Below, one piece after another: positions 1-10,945 of a DNA stretch of 64,000 nucleotides. The notes below the pieces were generated by a model. The model saw nothing but the letters and a program-made list of their open reading frames with translations. It did no database searches and was not told where the DNA came from. Every line of letters begins with the position of its first letter. Positions within the stretch are counted from its first letter, which is position 1. Origin of the DNA: Harmothoe impar (lineage: Eukaryota; Annelida; Polychaeta; Phyllodocida; Polynoidae); contig OX381707.1 of NCBI GenBank assembly GCA_947462335.1, positions 66,234,816 to 66,298,815 on the forward strand, given 5' to 3'. The position numbers and the translations under genes were made by a program.

Positions 1-3000
1 TTCGACATTTTGACTTCTGAATTATGCTCCATGCAATAAAATCCAACAGAAAGTATATAGAGTCTACATACAGTTTAAAATGCCTAATTTCTACACCATC
101 ACCAATGGGATTATAATTTGTCATTCCAGGTTTAGCTCCTGCCTTTATTACGGTAAATTGACTTTATTACGGTTCTTGAAATATATCAATCGGACTTTGG
201 GTATCGCACTGTCGTGATATTGAGCCTGGTTTTAAGCGACAGTCTTATTTAGGCACCAGGCATTGAGGTATCTTCAAAATATGCCTTAAAATTGGATCAT
301 GCAGTAAAACACTGTTGTATATATAGAAGTATTGGCTGTTACGCAAATTGCTTGCTTATAGCTGTGTCCAGTTTCTAATATGAAAATAGAGATAGGTGTC
401 ATCAATATTTGATGTGGCATATATAAAGCACATGCAGACCTGTGTCGGGGGACAGTGGTATTTATCGGGGAGAGATATTACATCATCAGGGTGTCATTGG
501 ACCTGTCTGATTTACATCCCTCATGTCACACCACTGGCCCTTCCACCACTGTAATCTGCCCATAGACATTCATTAGTCTCCCCTGACACCAAGCCTTTTA
601 TATGGAGGATTGCTGATGTTGTCTGAAATATCTAGGCTGTGCTACAGTATGTGGGCAGGCAAGTATAAGGTAACCACAAGGGTCTATGGTATGGTAAACG
701 ATCGTATGTCATGCTTTACCTACATTGTTTTTTAAAATAATTAGAACTAAGGTCTAATATATATCACACTATAGCACTCATATTGCAGCGGACATTGGCT
801 ATTTAGATGAGTCCAAGAGATCTTGATTTACTAGATGAACCACATGAATACATGTATACATGGAACTGACAGAATGACAGATTGATATTATTATCACAGG
901 TTGTTTCGCTCTCTCATCCCACTTTATCAAAGCACAGATCTCAGCACAAAGTGTATTCAACTATGAAAAGCAGATTCAACAAGGATTTAGCACAAGCTAT
1001 GATGATTATAACCCAATATATCACACCATCAATTCTCAAATTGTTACAACCTTAGTCTGCACATTAGAATTATCTCTTAGACTCGGTAACGTACACGGCT
1101 CGTCATAGACCTGTCATCCCCATACCCCTAATCCATGATGTGATTATAAAGTGTGTAGGGGTGAGGATTAAGGATCCCAGATTAGAACATAGACCTATTA
1201 TATTAATTTATATTATAAAGGAACCTCGCCTTTATTGCCATCACAAGATAGTATGGTTATCTATGTGACAGGTCTTTATATAGTGAGATTATGATCAGCT
1301 ACTGTAAACGTTTAAACCTATGACATATTACCATGTATGTAACTTCTTTATCAACCTCCATACTGGCATGGTATAAGCAATACTAAGGGGAGTTATATTG
1401 GCATACACAATATAAAACCATTTTAGGGAGCAAACAGATCAGGTCTATAACTTTGCTTTGTATTGTCTAATGTATGTGTGTCTATTAGGTGAATTAAAGC
1501 ATGAAAAGCAGCCAAATATTCACTCCATAACATGATTGATTAAATGACGGCACGCTGTTTAGTGAGACTATCACGAGATATGACCTGTAATTTGTGTAAA
1601 GGTCAACTGTCTAGACTAATATCTGAGGAGGAGAGCTGTAACGACTAACGGTGCTAGTGCCACTGTTGGAGAGATAAAAGACACTAGAATTGCCATTTAG
1701 TACAGAGGCATTGTGGTAAAGGTCATAGCATTGTCTGTGACTTTGTCATGGTGATGGATTGAAGAACTGCTTCATTTCCCTAACATCATGACTTGCTGAC
1801 AGAAAAGAAAGATAATCAAGAGGCGCGATCGGCTGGATTTGAGAACATAGCCACCAGCTCGGACCTGATGCACCCTTACTGCCCAGTTGTGGGGAGTTTA
1901 CTTTTTCTTCGTTATTTCTTTACAGTTTCAGTAACATCTCATTTTAGATTTTTCATTATTTACTTTGATCTATTTACTGTCAATTTGGTCAAATAACTCA
2001 GATACATTAAAGTACACATTATGTCTTTATACGTATACATGGGGAGCAGGGAGCTTGTTTAGCTGCATCAGCCAAGCATTGCTTATCTGATTACTATTTC
2101 ATCTTTTTACAATATTAACATATTATTGCAATGAAATGTCAAGACACAGAACACACAATCCCTTACTAAATGACTGTTTTGATATATGTATCCTGCTTGT
2201 ATGATTTCGCATTCCATCACCCCTCCCATCATCTCATCATATTATTATTTCAGAGCTCTGAGGAAGAACCTTGTACTAGATAAAGAAATATATCCTCATG
2301 GTTTCCAGCATTACACATAAATGTGTAATCCATTTCCCAGTACATTTAGGCAAAGAATATGTGAACAGCAAGATTGTCGTGGATATATACAGAGAAAAGT
2401 GTAAGCCTACATTACAAATTATATATATTATATAGTCGCTTTCATAAATGACCATAAAATAACTTCACGAGCTTAGGCCTATTCACCAAGTATGACGTAT
2501 TGAAAGATGTTGAGTGTGTTGTATAGGATTTTAAATGCCCCGTGGCAAAAAAATACATTGTAATGTGAATAGTCAGTGCGCTATTTTAAGTCACAAGGAC
2601 AGTGCTGCTTTCAAAATATATAACACATTACAGAGTACATCAGGTTCTCTCTGTTGAGTGTATCTTATAATAAACCATCCTACAGAAAGAAAACAACTAT
2701 ATAAAATATTGAGAAATGGAGGTTACATGAATTATAGCAATTGTGCATGCAGGAATAGATTCCAATTTAATCTCCACAAAGCAGGACTATTGAGGCATAC
2801 CTAATCCACTCCCATTGTACATTGCTCTCCACAAAAACTGCAGATTAATTTCACATATATGTACTGTGAAATCCTATTCTTTATAGGGAATTTAGGAGAA
2901 CAAATCAGTACGTACATATCATGAGCAAAGTATATCATATATTAGGTTCTACAGATGCTTATACCACAACGGGCATGGAGAACAAAGCATTTCACACCTC

Positions 3001-3030
3001 TTGTATACTGTATACAGCTAGTGGCATAAA
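1..3030. other. AT-rich non-coding stretch
   Basis: No open frame here has recognisable protein features; the longest is a 67-codon frame without domains. No RNA gene or clear repeat boundary was seen. It is probably intergenic or intronic host DNA. Confidence 0.6.
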
Positions 3031-3134
3031 GTAGTTATAGGACTAGTACCAATCTGTAGGAGTATTCACCGAAGTAGCCTATAAGGCTCCTTCACTGTAT
3101 TTCGCGTACAGATTAGTGCACGTCCTATAACTAC
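3031..3134. repeat. Small hairpin (MITE-like)
   Basis: Two near-complementary arms of about 28 bases (3031-3058 and 3107-3134) begin and end with GTAGTTATAGGAC and its complement, separated by about 48 bases. There is no coding capacity. A short non-autonomous DNA element is the simplest reading; the target duplication is not resolved. Confidence 0.5.
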
Positions 3135-3689
3135 TACATAAATCTAATATTCACCCTGAATCATGTGGTCACTTTTAGTGAAAATGATATCCAATGGATT
3201 AACAATATTTTACACAGCAGTTTTGTTTGTAACTGGACAACTAACATTATCTTAGTGTTTTAGTGTGCCAAGCCCTTTATTGCTTAGATGTATAGCCTTT
3301 GCAAGTAACTCACTATTGCTGCATCACTCTGACCGTACCGGCGGAAAGATGACAATCAACATGCAGTCCATAAAGAGTTAGATCGGGAGGAAATCCAAAC
3401 CTAGGCTGTGAATAAGCCTACTTTGTATTGGACACATAAGGCTCAAGTTGTAGGCCCTGAGGACTTGGGGAAGTCCTTAATGAGTTCACGGACACCCTGA
3501 GGCTACTCATTATTTGTCCAGACCCTTAACCCTCGGCAGTCTCACAGCACCTTCTACTAGAAGTGTTATTTTGTGGTATTTCAAATGACTAGGCATCCAA
3601 TGTTTTTGCATGGAACTATGCCAAGCATTTGGGCACAACTCAAGCATGTTACTATACAATCGACACCCGTCAGCCTTGTATGTTACCAT

Positions 3690-4018
3690 ACGGCTGTGTC
3701 TCATGAGTTTGTAACACTTGAAACGTCTTTGACCGGGTGTCGTCTTTGACCTGTGTCGTCTTTGACCGTTGTAGTCTTTGACCAGCAAGTTTTAGAATGG
3801 CTGAGATGGGAGCTATGTACACAGAAATGCCGGGAAGTTTGTAGTATATAGTGTTAAAATATCCATTAAACTTTTCCCCCCATTTCTTTGTACATAGCTC
3901 CCATTTCAGCCATTCTAAAACTTGCTGGTCAAAGACGACACAGGTCAAAGACGACACAGGTCAAAGACGACATCTGGTCAAAGACGTTTCAATTGTTACA
4001 AACTCATAAGACACGGCC
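3690..4018. repeat. Foldback element with GGTCAAAGACG subrepeats
   Basis: The two halves are inverted copies. The left arm carries a run of GTCTTTGACC direct repeats (about 3722-3782) and the right arm the complementary GGTCAAAGACG run (about 3929-3987). The outer ends are also complementary (GTGTCTCATGAG-type against CTCATAAGACAC). The centre, about 3830-3890, is unique. A related fragment lies at 60416-60510. It carries no protein and is probably mobilised in trans. Confidence 0.65.
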
Positions 4019-4133
4019 CTACACACCCTCAGAAAAGTGAGGTCACTGTCGCTAAAACTACCCTCACCTGAGAGTCAGCCAGTGCCTGACCCTCAGGTGA
4101 GGGTAGTTTTAGCGACAATGAGAGTTTAGCGAC

Positions 4134-4283
4134 CATTATCTAACCCCCCTGTGGACACAGCAACACCTACGGCAGGCTGGATGAATAAGATTTTATTAGT
4201 TTATGCGACAAATAAAATATAGAGTGGTGCCTTTATGGCACATTATAAATAATACATTGTAAAATACACATGATGAGATGAGA
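4134..4283 (-). repeat. Split direct repeat B2
   Basis: This 150-base block repeats 4554-4703 and starts at CATTATCTAACCCCCC. It is the 3'-terminal repeat of the element in its - strand orientation. Confidence 0.85.
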
Positions 4284-4358
4284 TTTTGTAACACGTAATG
4301 AGTGTTTATATGACTATTGTATAATGTTATTGTCTTTTACTGTAGGGTGGGTGGGTGG

Positions 4359-4553
4359 TCACTTTAGATGTTGGTCTGACGGTGGTGTAGAGTAGAATAG
4401 GCTGATGTCCGTGGCATGGGACCGGAAGTAGACCAATGTCGTAAATAGAGTTCATATAGTATACCCTAGAGGGGGTGGGTGTGGGTAGTTTTTTATGTCT
4501 GCCCACAGGGGGAGACAATGCGCCGTAGATGAGAGATACTCCCATCACGACCA
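4359..4553 (-). repeat. Split direct repeat A2
   Basis: This 195-base block is nearly identical to A1 at 10946-11140. It lies directly against B1, giving the B1-A2 junction expected of split-direct-repeat elements. Confidence 0.85.
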
Positions 4554-4703
4554 CATTATCTAACCCCCCTGTGGACACAGCAACACCTACGGCAGGCTGG
4601 ATGAATAAGATTTTATTAGTTTATGCGACAAATAAAATATAGAGTGGTGCCTTTATGGCACATTATAAATAATACATTGTAAAATACACATGATGAGATG
4701 AGA
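4554..4703 (-). repeat. Split direct repeat B1
   Basis: This 150-base block matches B2 (4134-4283). It follows the recombinase stop codon by about 65 bases. Confidence 0.85.
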
Positions 4704-4763
4704 GCCAAACCTGCCAAGAAATGTGTAATTATGGGATGGTGGGTGGGTAAAATTGTATGAGTA

Positions 4764-7700
4764 TCAGTCTATTTGAGCATGGCTGTTGCCAGTGCGTTGT
4801 TCACAGCTGCGCCACTTGTCTTTATATATGTCTGGTGCGCTGCGGAGCGCCATCCGCCAAACCTTTTGACCTCCAGTTCTGAGGCCCCATTGGCGAAGGC
4901 GGTTGTTGCCGCTGCTTTCCTGAGGCTGTGTAGCGTCAGCTTCTCCACGTCTGCGCCATTGTTTATCAGTATCCGGTCCCAGGCCTGCCTGATGTCGTAC
5001 ACTGACACTGGCAGCCTGGTGTCTGGGTACACCAGCAGAGGTTGTTCGGCGTGGACCGTCGGGGCATCCAGCATATGTTGCCTGACTGCTCGAACTGGGC
5101 ATAGTAGGGGGTGTGGGACAGCCTTTATACGTACCACCCTCTTTTGTCCTGTCTTTTGTAGGTTTTTTCCCTTCCGGAGAGTCATAGTCATTGTGTCTCC
5201 AGTTAGCACGATGTCTCCCCTTGTGAGGTGGGATGTACCGATCGTCTGGTTTGTTGTTGTGGGCATTACCTCGCTCTGCCTGAATGCCCCGTAGAACATC
5301 ACCAGTATGGCAGCTCGTAGGATCGTGCCGGTGGTGCTTACCGGCACTGACATGATGGCCTTCTTGAGTATGCTTGTGTCTATGGGGTCTTTCACCCTCG
5401 GCTCGTATTCCTTGTTCCTGTGGAGGGCATCCATCATCCGGGACACCCGGAAGTGGTATGCCGGCGCCGTGTCTGACCCTATCAGCATTAGGTGCATCCT
5501 GACGTGCGTCAGGTGGTTGCCGACTGTCGCCGGGGCATTCACGTGTTTTGATATGTACTCCAGATATGTGCATATTGTCTGATGGTCCGGTTTGTCGTGT
5601 GACAGGCCTAGTCGCCTGGTGAATGCCGCGTATGTCCCTGCGGCCGATGCATGGTTTTTGTCCGTCCCGGGAGCGCGTGCGTTTCTTTGCCTCGACGCCA
5701 CGTCTTGTTGGAGTGAGAGGAACACCGGATCTGCAATACATAGGTGGGGATAGCTGGTCAAACACATGTAAGCATGGGTCACTCAATAACAGGTTGTCTC
5801 TATTTACCAGATCTAGTGCTTTGCGTTTTTCTACTTCGCCCAGATGGGCACGACTAAGGGCGTCTGCCAGAGTGTTCTTAACGCCTGGAATATGTTCATA
5901 TGTAATGTCTAGCTGTAAGACGGCTTGTACCATCCACAGTGCCCTAGCGGCTTGTAATATGACATTGTTTTTACCCTTGCCTGTTGTGAACACCTGAACA
6001 CATGCCTCATTGTCACACCATATACGGACATGTGAACCCCTGTCTGCCCTGCTTAGAAAAGTGTGTGCTGCGACCACTACATTGACCCCTTCTAACTCGG
6101 CTATGTTGTCGGCACCGTCGCTAATCTCCGCCACCTGTAAGCCGTATGCCATATTCCCGTCCGAGCCCCCGATGCCTGATAGACACGCGTCCACTACAAT
6201 ATTCTTGTCGGGGGCGGGCTTTGGTATGACTGCGATGCCATTCCATGACGTGGCGAATTCACTGAACCAGTTAAGGTCGGCACGCATAGATGAGTTTATG
6301 TTAATGTATTTTCCGCGCATGCCCCTGAGTGCCTCGAGCATCCTGCCTATAAATAGTCGTGCCGGCCTGATACATTTTCCGATATGGACTAATTTCCCGA
6401 TGAGACTCTGGAGGTGCTTTTTGGTCATGCTGCGTTTCCGTATTGTGCGACGTACCTGGTCTATGATGTCGTCCATTTTGTCTTTTGGTATTGCCAACGT
6501 CATCTTTGCCGCGTTGATGTCGATGCCTAGCCACCTGACCTTCTTTGCTGGCCTCTGCGCTTTGTCTTTGGCTTCGGGTAGACCCAGGTCGCGTAGGAGT
6601 CGCCGGGCCACCTTGAAGTCCCTCATTGCCTTTGACCTAGAGGGAGAGATAATTACCACGTCATCTAGGTACATAAATCCCCTAACGTTCTTGGATTCAA
6701 GTATACTCATGATTTTTGTTGCGATTCTTTGCATGTGCATGGAGCTGTTTCTGGCCCCGAACGGCATTGTAATGTCACAGTAATACTCATTGTCCCACAT
6801 CATATTCAGGAGGGGCCACCCCAAGGGATCCGTCTTAAAGTTCTTGTATGCGCGTTTAACGTCCAAGGACGACAAGTATGCCCCGGGTCCTACTTCTAGC
6901 ATGGCATCCACCAAGAGGTCAACAGTTGGGAGCGCGTGTACTCGCGGGTCTCCGAACACGGTGTTTTTGAATATATAACTATTTACGGATGACTCGTGCG
7001 GAAATGTCATGTCTGTGATGACCCGACGCTCGTCGGTGCCTCGCTTCTCTCGTGACATGAGGGGGGAGACATGGCACCACTCCCGGAACGGTGGAACCGA
7101 GAGGGGGCCGACCAGGCCGCCGAGCTTGACTTCTTTAGCTATAAAATCGTCTATCTTATCTGGGTAGTCCAGAGCGCTGGAGTGGTTAGGGATGTCACGC
7201 GTATCAGATGTCGGACCCATATATCCGAGAGGGAACCCGTAGCGGAGGAATGCCATTAGTTGGCGGTCGTCCTCACTGTCAGCCTCCATATAGCGGTCCC
7301 ACTCCCCCAGATTCAGCTTGGTAGGTAGCTCGATCTGTGCCCCTATTGAATTTGGAATACCCGTAGTTTTGACTGCGACATAAATAGCTGTTATGTCGCG
7401 TGTGGCCGGACATGCAACCATTTCTGGCCACGTAGCACGCCTGTGTGCGGCGAAAGCATGGGGGGTACAGTCCAAATCATCTCTAAACACATTAGACTCA
7501 CACATTTCGCGAATGGGCGTGAAGTCAATGCCGCATTCTATGACGTGCCTCTGTGTATCACGTGATGTCAGCGTGGTGTCGTCCCGTCTGATGAGTGTCA
7601 TATCGTTGTCCTGATGCTGTGTCGCCATCTGGGTGTCTGCATGAGTAGAGAAATCATATTGTCTGTTAACATCATACAGCGAGCGGTATTCATTTTCAGA

Positions 7701-8483
7701 GTGGCTGAGAACCCACGGCCCATTACCCCGTAATATTTCCTCCCATGTCCGTGTTGCGGGTGCTGACTGTACCCTGTCCAGAGAGGGACATTTACCTTTG
7801 TTGTCTTGTATTGCAGGTGTAAATGCGTGTGTGTCCGCATCGTCTGTGTCAGGCGGCGACGCGGCATCCGCGGCGCGCGGGTGCGGCGCAGTGTTGTGTC
7901 TGCGCGGGGCGTTGACTGCTGTGAGGCGCGTGTCGGCCCGCCCCGCCGCTGTATTGACTGCCGCGGCGCACGTGGGTTTGTTGTCATTCTGCTGGGTGCT
8001 TACTCCGACGTGGTCCGCGCGATCTTGCCGCGCGGCATCCGTCCGTGTATTGTTGCCGCCCCATGCCGCTTCGGGCACGCGTGTGGGCGCGTTGTCTTTC
8101 TGTCGCCTGCTTTCTATGACATGGTCCGCGCTCCGGGGGCGGTCGCCCGCCTCCCGTGTGTGGATGTCGGCTGCGCCGCCCTGTGGCGGGCGCGCGAGTG
8201 TTGTCGTATGTGGCTGGCTGCTTACTATGACATGGTCCGCGCTCTGGCGCGGGGCACGCGCCCCGCGTGACTGGGTGTCGGGGCGCGTGTCCTTTGGCGG
8301 GGACGCGGGTGTCGCCGTCTGCTGCTGACTGCTTACTGTGACGTGGTCCGCGCTCTGGTTGTGTACACTCGCCCCGCGTGTCTGTGTGTCGGGGCGCGTG
8401 TCCTGTGGCGGGGGCGCGTGTATAGGTGCGTGTTGCTGCCTGCTCTCTGTGATGTGGTCCGCGCTGTGATGCCGCGCGGTCAC
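4764..8483 (-). CDS. Reverse transcriptase-RNase H polyprotein of Ngaro-like element
   Basis: Residues 1 to about 200 are low complexity and built from five 37-39 residue units each centred on (S/R)ADH(V/I). The RT follows: a DERRVITDMTF segment, SSLDVKRAYKN with a catalytic aspartate, and YLDD near residue 604. RNase H follows: IVVDACLSG (about 763), AELEGVN, IWCDNEACVQVF and LADALSRAH. After about residue 900 the frame overlaps the recombinase gene and is only R/P/T/G-rich, so those roughly 335 codons are probably a GC-driven open shadow. The first codon at 8483 is GTG; the frame stays open upstream past the gag stop and lies in the -1 phase to gag, so Gag-Pol frameshifting is likely. Confidence 0.85.
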   Translation of the reverse strand: MTARHHSADHITESRQQHAPIHAPPPQDTRPDTQTRGASVHNQSADHVTVSSQQQTATPASPPKDTRPDTQSRGARAPRQSADHVIVSSQPHTTTLARPPQGGAADIHTREAGDRPRSADHVIESRRQKDNAPTRVPEAAWGGNNTRTDAARQDRADHVGVSTQQNDNKPTCAAAVNTAAGRADTRLTAVNAPRRHNTAPHPRAADAASPPDTDDADTHAFTPAIQDNKGKCPSLDRVQSAPATRTWEEILRGNGPWVLSHSENEYRSLYDVNRQYDFSTHADTQMATQHQDNDMTLIRRDDTTLTSRDTQRHVIECGIDFTPIREMCESNVFRDDLDCTPHAFAAHRRATWPEMVACPATRDITAIYVAVKTTGIPNSIGAQIELPTKLNLGEWDRYMEADSEDDRQLMAFLRYGFPLGYMGPTSDTRDIPNHSSALDYPDKIDDFIAKEVKLGGLVGPLSVPPFREWCHVSPLMSREKRGTDERRVITDMTFPHESSVNSYIFKNTVFGDPRVHALPTVDLLVDAMLEVGPGAYLSSLDVKRAYKNFKTDPLGWPLLNMMWDNEYYCDITMPFGARNSSMHMQRIATKIMSILESKNVRGFMYLDDVVIISPSRSKAMRDFKVARRLLRDLGLPEAKDKAQRPAKKVRWLGIDINAAKMTLAIPKDKMDDIIDQVRRTIRKRSMTKKHLQSLIGKLVHIGKCIRPARLFIGRMLEALRGMRGKYININSSMRADLNWFSEFATSWNGIAVIPKPAPDKNIVVDACLSGIGGSDGNMAYGLQVAEISDGADNIAELEGVNVVVAAHTFLSRADRGSHVRIWCDNEACVQVFTTGKGKNNVILQAARALWMVQAVLQLDITYEHIPGVKNTLADALSRAHLGEVEKRKALDLVNRDNLLLSDPCLHVFDQLSPPMYCRSGVPLTPTRRGVEAKKRTRSRDGQKPCIGRRDIRGIHQATRPVTRQTGPSDNMHISGVHIKTRECPGDSRQPPDARQDAPNADRVRHGAGIPLPGVPDDGCPPQEQGIRAEGERPHRHKHTQEGHHVSAGKHHRHDPTSCHTGDVLRGIQAERGNAHNNKPDDRYIPPHKGRHRANWRHNDYDSPEGKKPTKDRTKEGGTYKGCPTPPTMPSSSSQATYAGCPDGPRRTTSAGVPRHQAASVSVRHQAGLGPDTDKQWRRRGEADATQPQESSGNNRLRQWGLRTGGQKVWRMALRSAPDIYKDKWRSCEQRTGNSHAQID
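4769..5767 (-). CDS. Tyrosine recombinase (integrase) of Ngaro-like element
   Basis: The C-terminal half carries the tyrosine-recombinase signature in order: arginine in FYGAFRQSEV (about residue 160), HSLRK (about 280), a GWRSAAH segment and the presumed nucleophile tyrosine in HQTYIK (about 312). The N-terminal part fits a SAM-like core-binding domain. The enzyme would integrate the circular DNA intermediate by strand exchange. The first ATG is at 5767; a GTG five codons upstream extends the frame to 5782, and translation may instead come from a frameshift out of the RT frame, which runs open across the whole region in another phase. Length, about 332 residues, is normal for the family. Confidence 0.85.
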   Translation of the reverse strand: MCLTSYPHLCIADPVFLSLQQDVASRQRNARAPGTDKNHASAAGTYAAFTRRLGLSHDKPDHQTICTYLEYISKHVNAPATVGNHLTHVRMHLMLIGSDTAPAYHFRVSRMMDALHRNKEYEPRVKDPIDTSILKKAIMSVPVSTTGTILRAAILVMFYGAFRQSEVMPTTTNQTIGTSHLTRGDIVLTGDTMTMTLRKGKNLQKTGQKRVVRIKAVPHPLLCPVRAVRQHMLDAPTVHAEQPLLVYPDTRLPVSVYDIRQAWDRILINNGADVEKLTLHSLRKAAATTAFANGASELEVKRFGGWRSAAHQTYIKTSGAAVNNALATAMLK

Positions 8484-8668
8484 TCCGCGCGTGTCGCTGG
8501 CGCGCTGGTTGGCGCGTAGCGCGGGGCTCTCGGCCCGGCCTGGTGGGCAGCCGGTGTGCGGGGCGGCAGCTGGATGTGAATTGTTATTGTTTATACACGT
8601 GTCTATATTATGTACAGTGCAAGCCTGGGGCGCCCTACCACCCCGGTCAGGGGGCGGGGCGCCGTGAC

Positions 8669-10792
8669 CTAGTTTTTTGACCCGCTGCCGCTGCCCCCGT
8701 TACCCTGCTGTCTGCTACCCTGTCCCTGCCCGCCGCCATTACTCCCTTCCCCTCTGTTGTTGTTGTTTTGATACGGGTGTGGGATCCCGCGGCGGCGCCT
8801 GCAGTCGTTGCTAGGATGGTAGCATTTCTTGCCTGTTGATGCCAGGCAGTGTGAACATATATGCTGTTGTGATATACCCCTGTCATCATGGTGAGAGGTG
8901 TGGCGGCACGAGCCGTTGTTGAAGTGCTGACATGGGACCTCGGTGTTTTTGTTTGTGTTTTGGTGTGTGGAGGTGGCGGCCCTGGAGGAGCCAAACTTAT
9001 TACCTTGACCTGGTGCGCCACCTCCGGTTATGGAGATGAGCATACGGTGCCTTTCAATATATGCCTTGTCCCCCCATGAGCACTTTTCTGCCTCCACACT
9101 ATCCCATATAAACTGTGACCACCTTAGGACGTCCCTCCAGTCCCTGTGCATCATGTCTGTCGTGACATCCTGTAGGTGGTCCATGACCAGTTGCCGGTCA
9201 GCTGGGGCACACGCCCTGCTGTCCTGCAACAATGCCACTGTGGCATTAATGTATTCTAGCTCAGTGAGGGATGTGCGGTTATCTAACTTCTGTTTGAGTG
9301 AAATGGCCCCGTTTCTGTCCACATACATATATGGTTTGGCAATGAGGTTTGATGTGAATATGCTAGTAACTATGCTTGCCTTACCATCGGATGGCGCCAT
9401 CCTGAACTCCTCCCTCCTGAGCTGAGCCTCCACATATCCATCCCTGTTTTCCTCCTGTCTGAGTGTGCGAGGTGGTGGGAGTGGGACATTGTGGGTGCCC
9501 AGGCGGGTGGATAGGCGCTGGTATGTGTGGTGTGTTGGGTGTAGATATCCGTCCCCAACACCCCAGTCCTGTGGTGTGTGCGTGTGTGTGTACGCCGCTG
9601 TGTCTCCTCCAGTGTGCTGGTGCTGCGGGTGGAGGCGGGTCTGGGGGAGGTGGTGTGTATCCAGGCACACCGCCCCTCCCTCCCGCCCCCCGCCGACTGG
9701 CCGCCGACGTGTAGGTGAGATGTAGTGTGCACCACCCTCTGGGTAGTGCTGCTGGTAGTATGCAGGTGGGAGGGTGTGTGGCTGCTGGCTGAAGCACACA
9801 CCCCGGACCTGCCGGATGTCGCCCTGTCGTTGTAGCTGTCGCCCTTCCTCCAGGGGGCGGGGGGTGTTGTGCTGCCGTACATGCTGCTGCTCGTAAAGGC
9901 CCTCCGGGGCGTGTGTGCATTGTACGGCAGCTGGTTGGTGGTGTGTGGGCGGTGTGTGGCGGGCTGCTGTGCCCACAGTGTTGTCGTTGTGCCCTGGTGC
10001 CGTGTAGCGCGTGCCTCCCCCCATGCTGAGCTGTGTGCACCCCAGGTCCTCCAGCTCCTGCCTCCCGTTTTGATGGGGGGTGGGGCGGTTTGACCGGGGG
10101 CGGTGTCGGTCAGACAGCGGGGGAGGGAGCCGTAGATCGTCCCAGTCGGCCTGTGGGGGGTCCTGGGTCGCCTGCATGACCCTACGTGATGTCTGTGTGT
10201 CGTTTACTGCCCCCCGCCCACCTGCCATGAGCTGCAGCTGGCGGCGGGAGGTGGTGGGGACTGCATTTGTGGGAGGCGGTGTGGTGTGTGTGTATGGGGC
10301 CGTCGGCACGTGGCGTCCACGCGCCCTGCTCGGCGAGGCGTGACCATGCCGCGCCGCACGTGGCTGTGGTGTCTGTAACAACCTGTCCTGTACCTCTTGT
10401 GTATACACACCTGCTGCCTGCTGTTGGTCGCTCTGGTATGCGGCCTGTATCATAAAGTCCAACCTGTCAGCAATCCCTCGTACCTCGCCCCTGATTCCAT
10501 GTACCTCGACCTCCATGTCCCTAAACCTGTTCTCAGTTTGGGCCTCTACCTGCGTTATGCGTGTGTCCACCTCCGTCACCCTCCTGGCCGCGCGGCGGCC
10601 AGGCACCTGGCCTGGGTGGGGGGTGGACTGAGCAACTGGGTCATGTGTCAAAATGTCTGAATCAAGGGGGAGCATGGATGGCGCCTCTACACGTAGTGCA
10701 ACTTCATCGTCCACATGTACAAATGAATTCCTGATTGACCGCGTGGCCTTGTCCTTGGCCGCGCGTCTCAGTGCTGCACGTGTATGTGGCAT
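8669..10792 (-). CDS. Gag-like protein of Ngaro-like element
   Basis: This first ORF of the element encodes about 707 residues. I chose the ATG at 10792 (MPHTRAALRRAAKD); the frame is open a little further upstream but only with GTG. A predicted helical segment (about 85-125) precedes a long Q/H/P/T-rich disordered middle. Near the C-terminus is a Cys/His cluster, CQHFNNGSC then HICSHCLASTGKKC and NDC, which fits zinc-binding nucleic-acid motifs of DIRS/Ngaro ORF1 proteins. The tail is G/S/N/Q-rich. Its expected role is packaging the RNA for reverse transcription. The stop is TAG at 8669-8671, where the next frame is already open. Confidence 0.75.
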   Translation of the reverse strand: MPHTRAALRRAAKDKATRSIRNSFVHVDDEVALRVEAPSMLPLDSDILTHDPVAQSTPHPGQVPGRRAARRVTEVDTRITQVEAQTENRFRDMEVEVHGIRGEVRGIADRLDFMIQAAYQSDQQQAAGVYTQEVQDRLLQTPQPRAARHGHASPSRARGRHVPTAPYTHTTPPPTNAVPTTSRRQLQLMAGGRGAVNDTQTSRRVMQATQDPPQADWDDLRLPPPLSDRHRPRSNRPTPHQNGRQELEDLGCTQLSMGGGTRYTAPGHNDNTVGTAARHTPPTHHQPAAVQCTHAPEGLYEQQHVRQHNTPRPLEEGRQLQRQGDIRQVRGVCFSQQPHTLPPAYYQQHYPEGGAHYISPTRRRPVGGGREGGAVCLDTHHLPQTRLHPQHQHTGGDTAAYTHTHTPQDWGVGDGYLHPTHHTYQRLSTRLGTHNVPLPPPRTLRQEENRDGYVEAQLRREEFRMAPSDGKASIVTSIFTSNLIAKPYMYVDRNGAISLKQKLDNRTSLTELEYINATVALLQDSRACAPADRQLVMDHLQDVTTDMMHRDWRDVLRWSQFIWDSVEAEKCSWGDKAYIERHRMLISITGGGAPGQGNKFGSSRAATSTHQNTNKNTEVPCQHFNNGSCRHTSHHDDRGISQQHICSHCLASTGKKCYHPSNDCRRRRGIPHPYQNNNNRGEGSNGGGQGQGSRQQGNGGSGSGSKN

Positions 10793-10945
10793 TTCAATTG
10801 TCAATTCTACAAACACCTGATAAATGTTCACAAATGTTGTGTGCCTCCAACAAACATACCTCCGCAGAGAAGTGATGATTCCAGCATAAAAATGCTATAA
10901 TGTCAGCGTAAAACACCTGTGTGGCTTGATTGATGTCACTGGATT

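Noticed and set aside
3510..3957. Two - strand frames of 92 and 95 codons
   Set aside because: They fall in the GGTCAAAGACG foldback repeats and encode the repeat itself.
4773..8328. Several long + strand frames over the Ngaro genes
   Set aside because: They lie opposite well-supported RT and recombinase coding sequence in GC-rich DNA and have no domains; they are shadows.
9370..10040. Overlapping - strand frames of 170 and 219 codons within the Ngaro gag
   Set aside because: Composition is H/T/P/S-rich low complexity in other phases of the gag frame; no independent evidence of coding.
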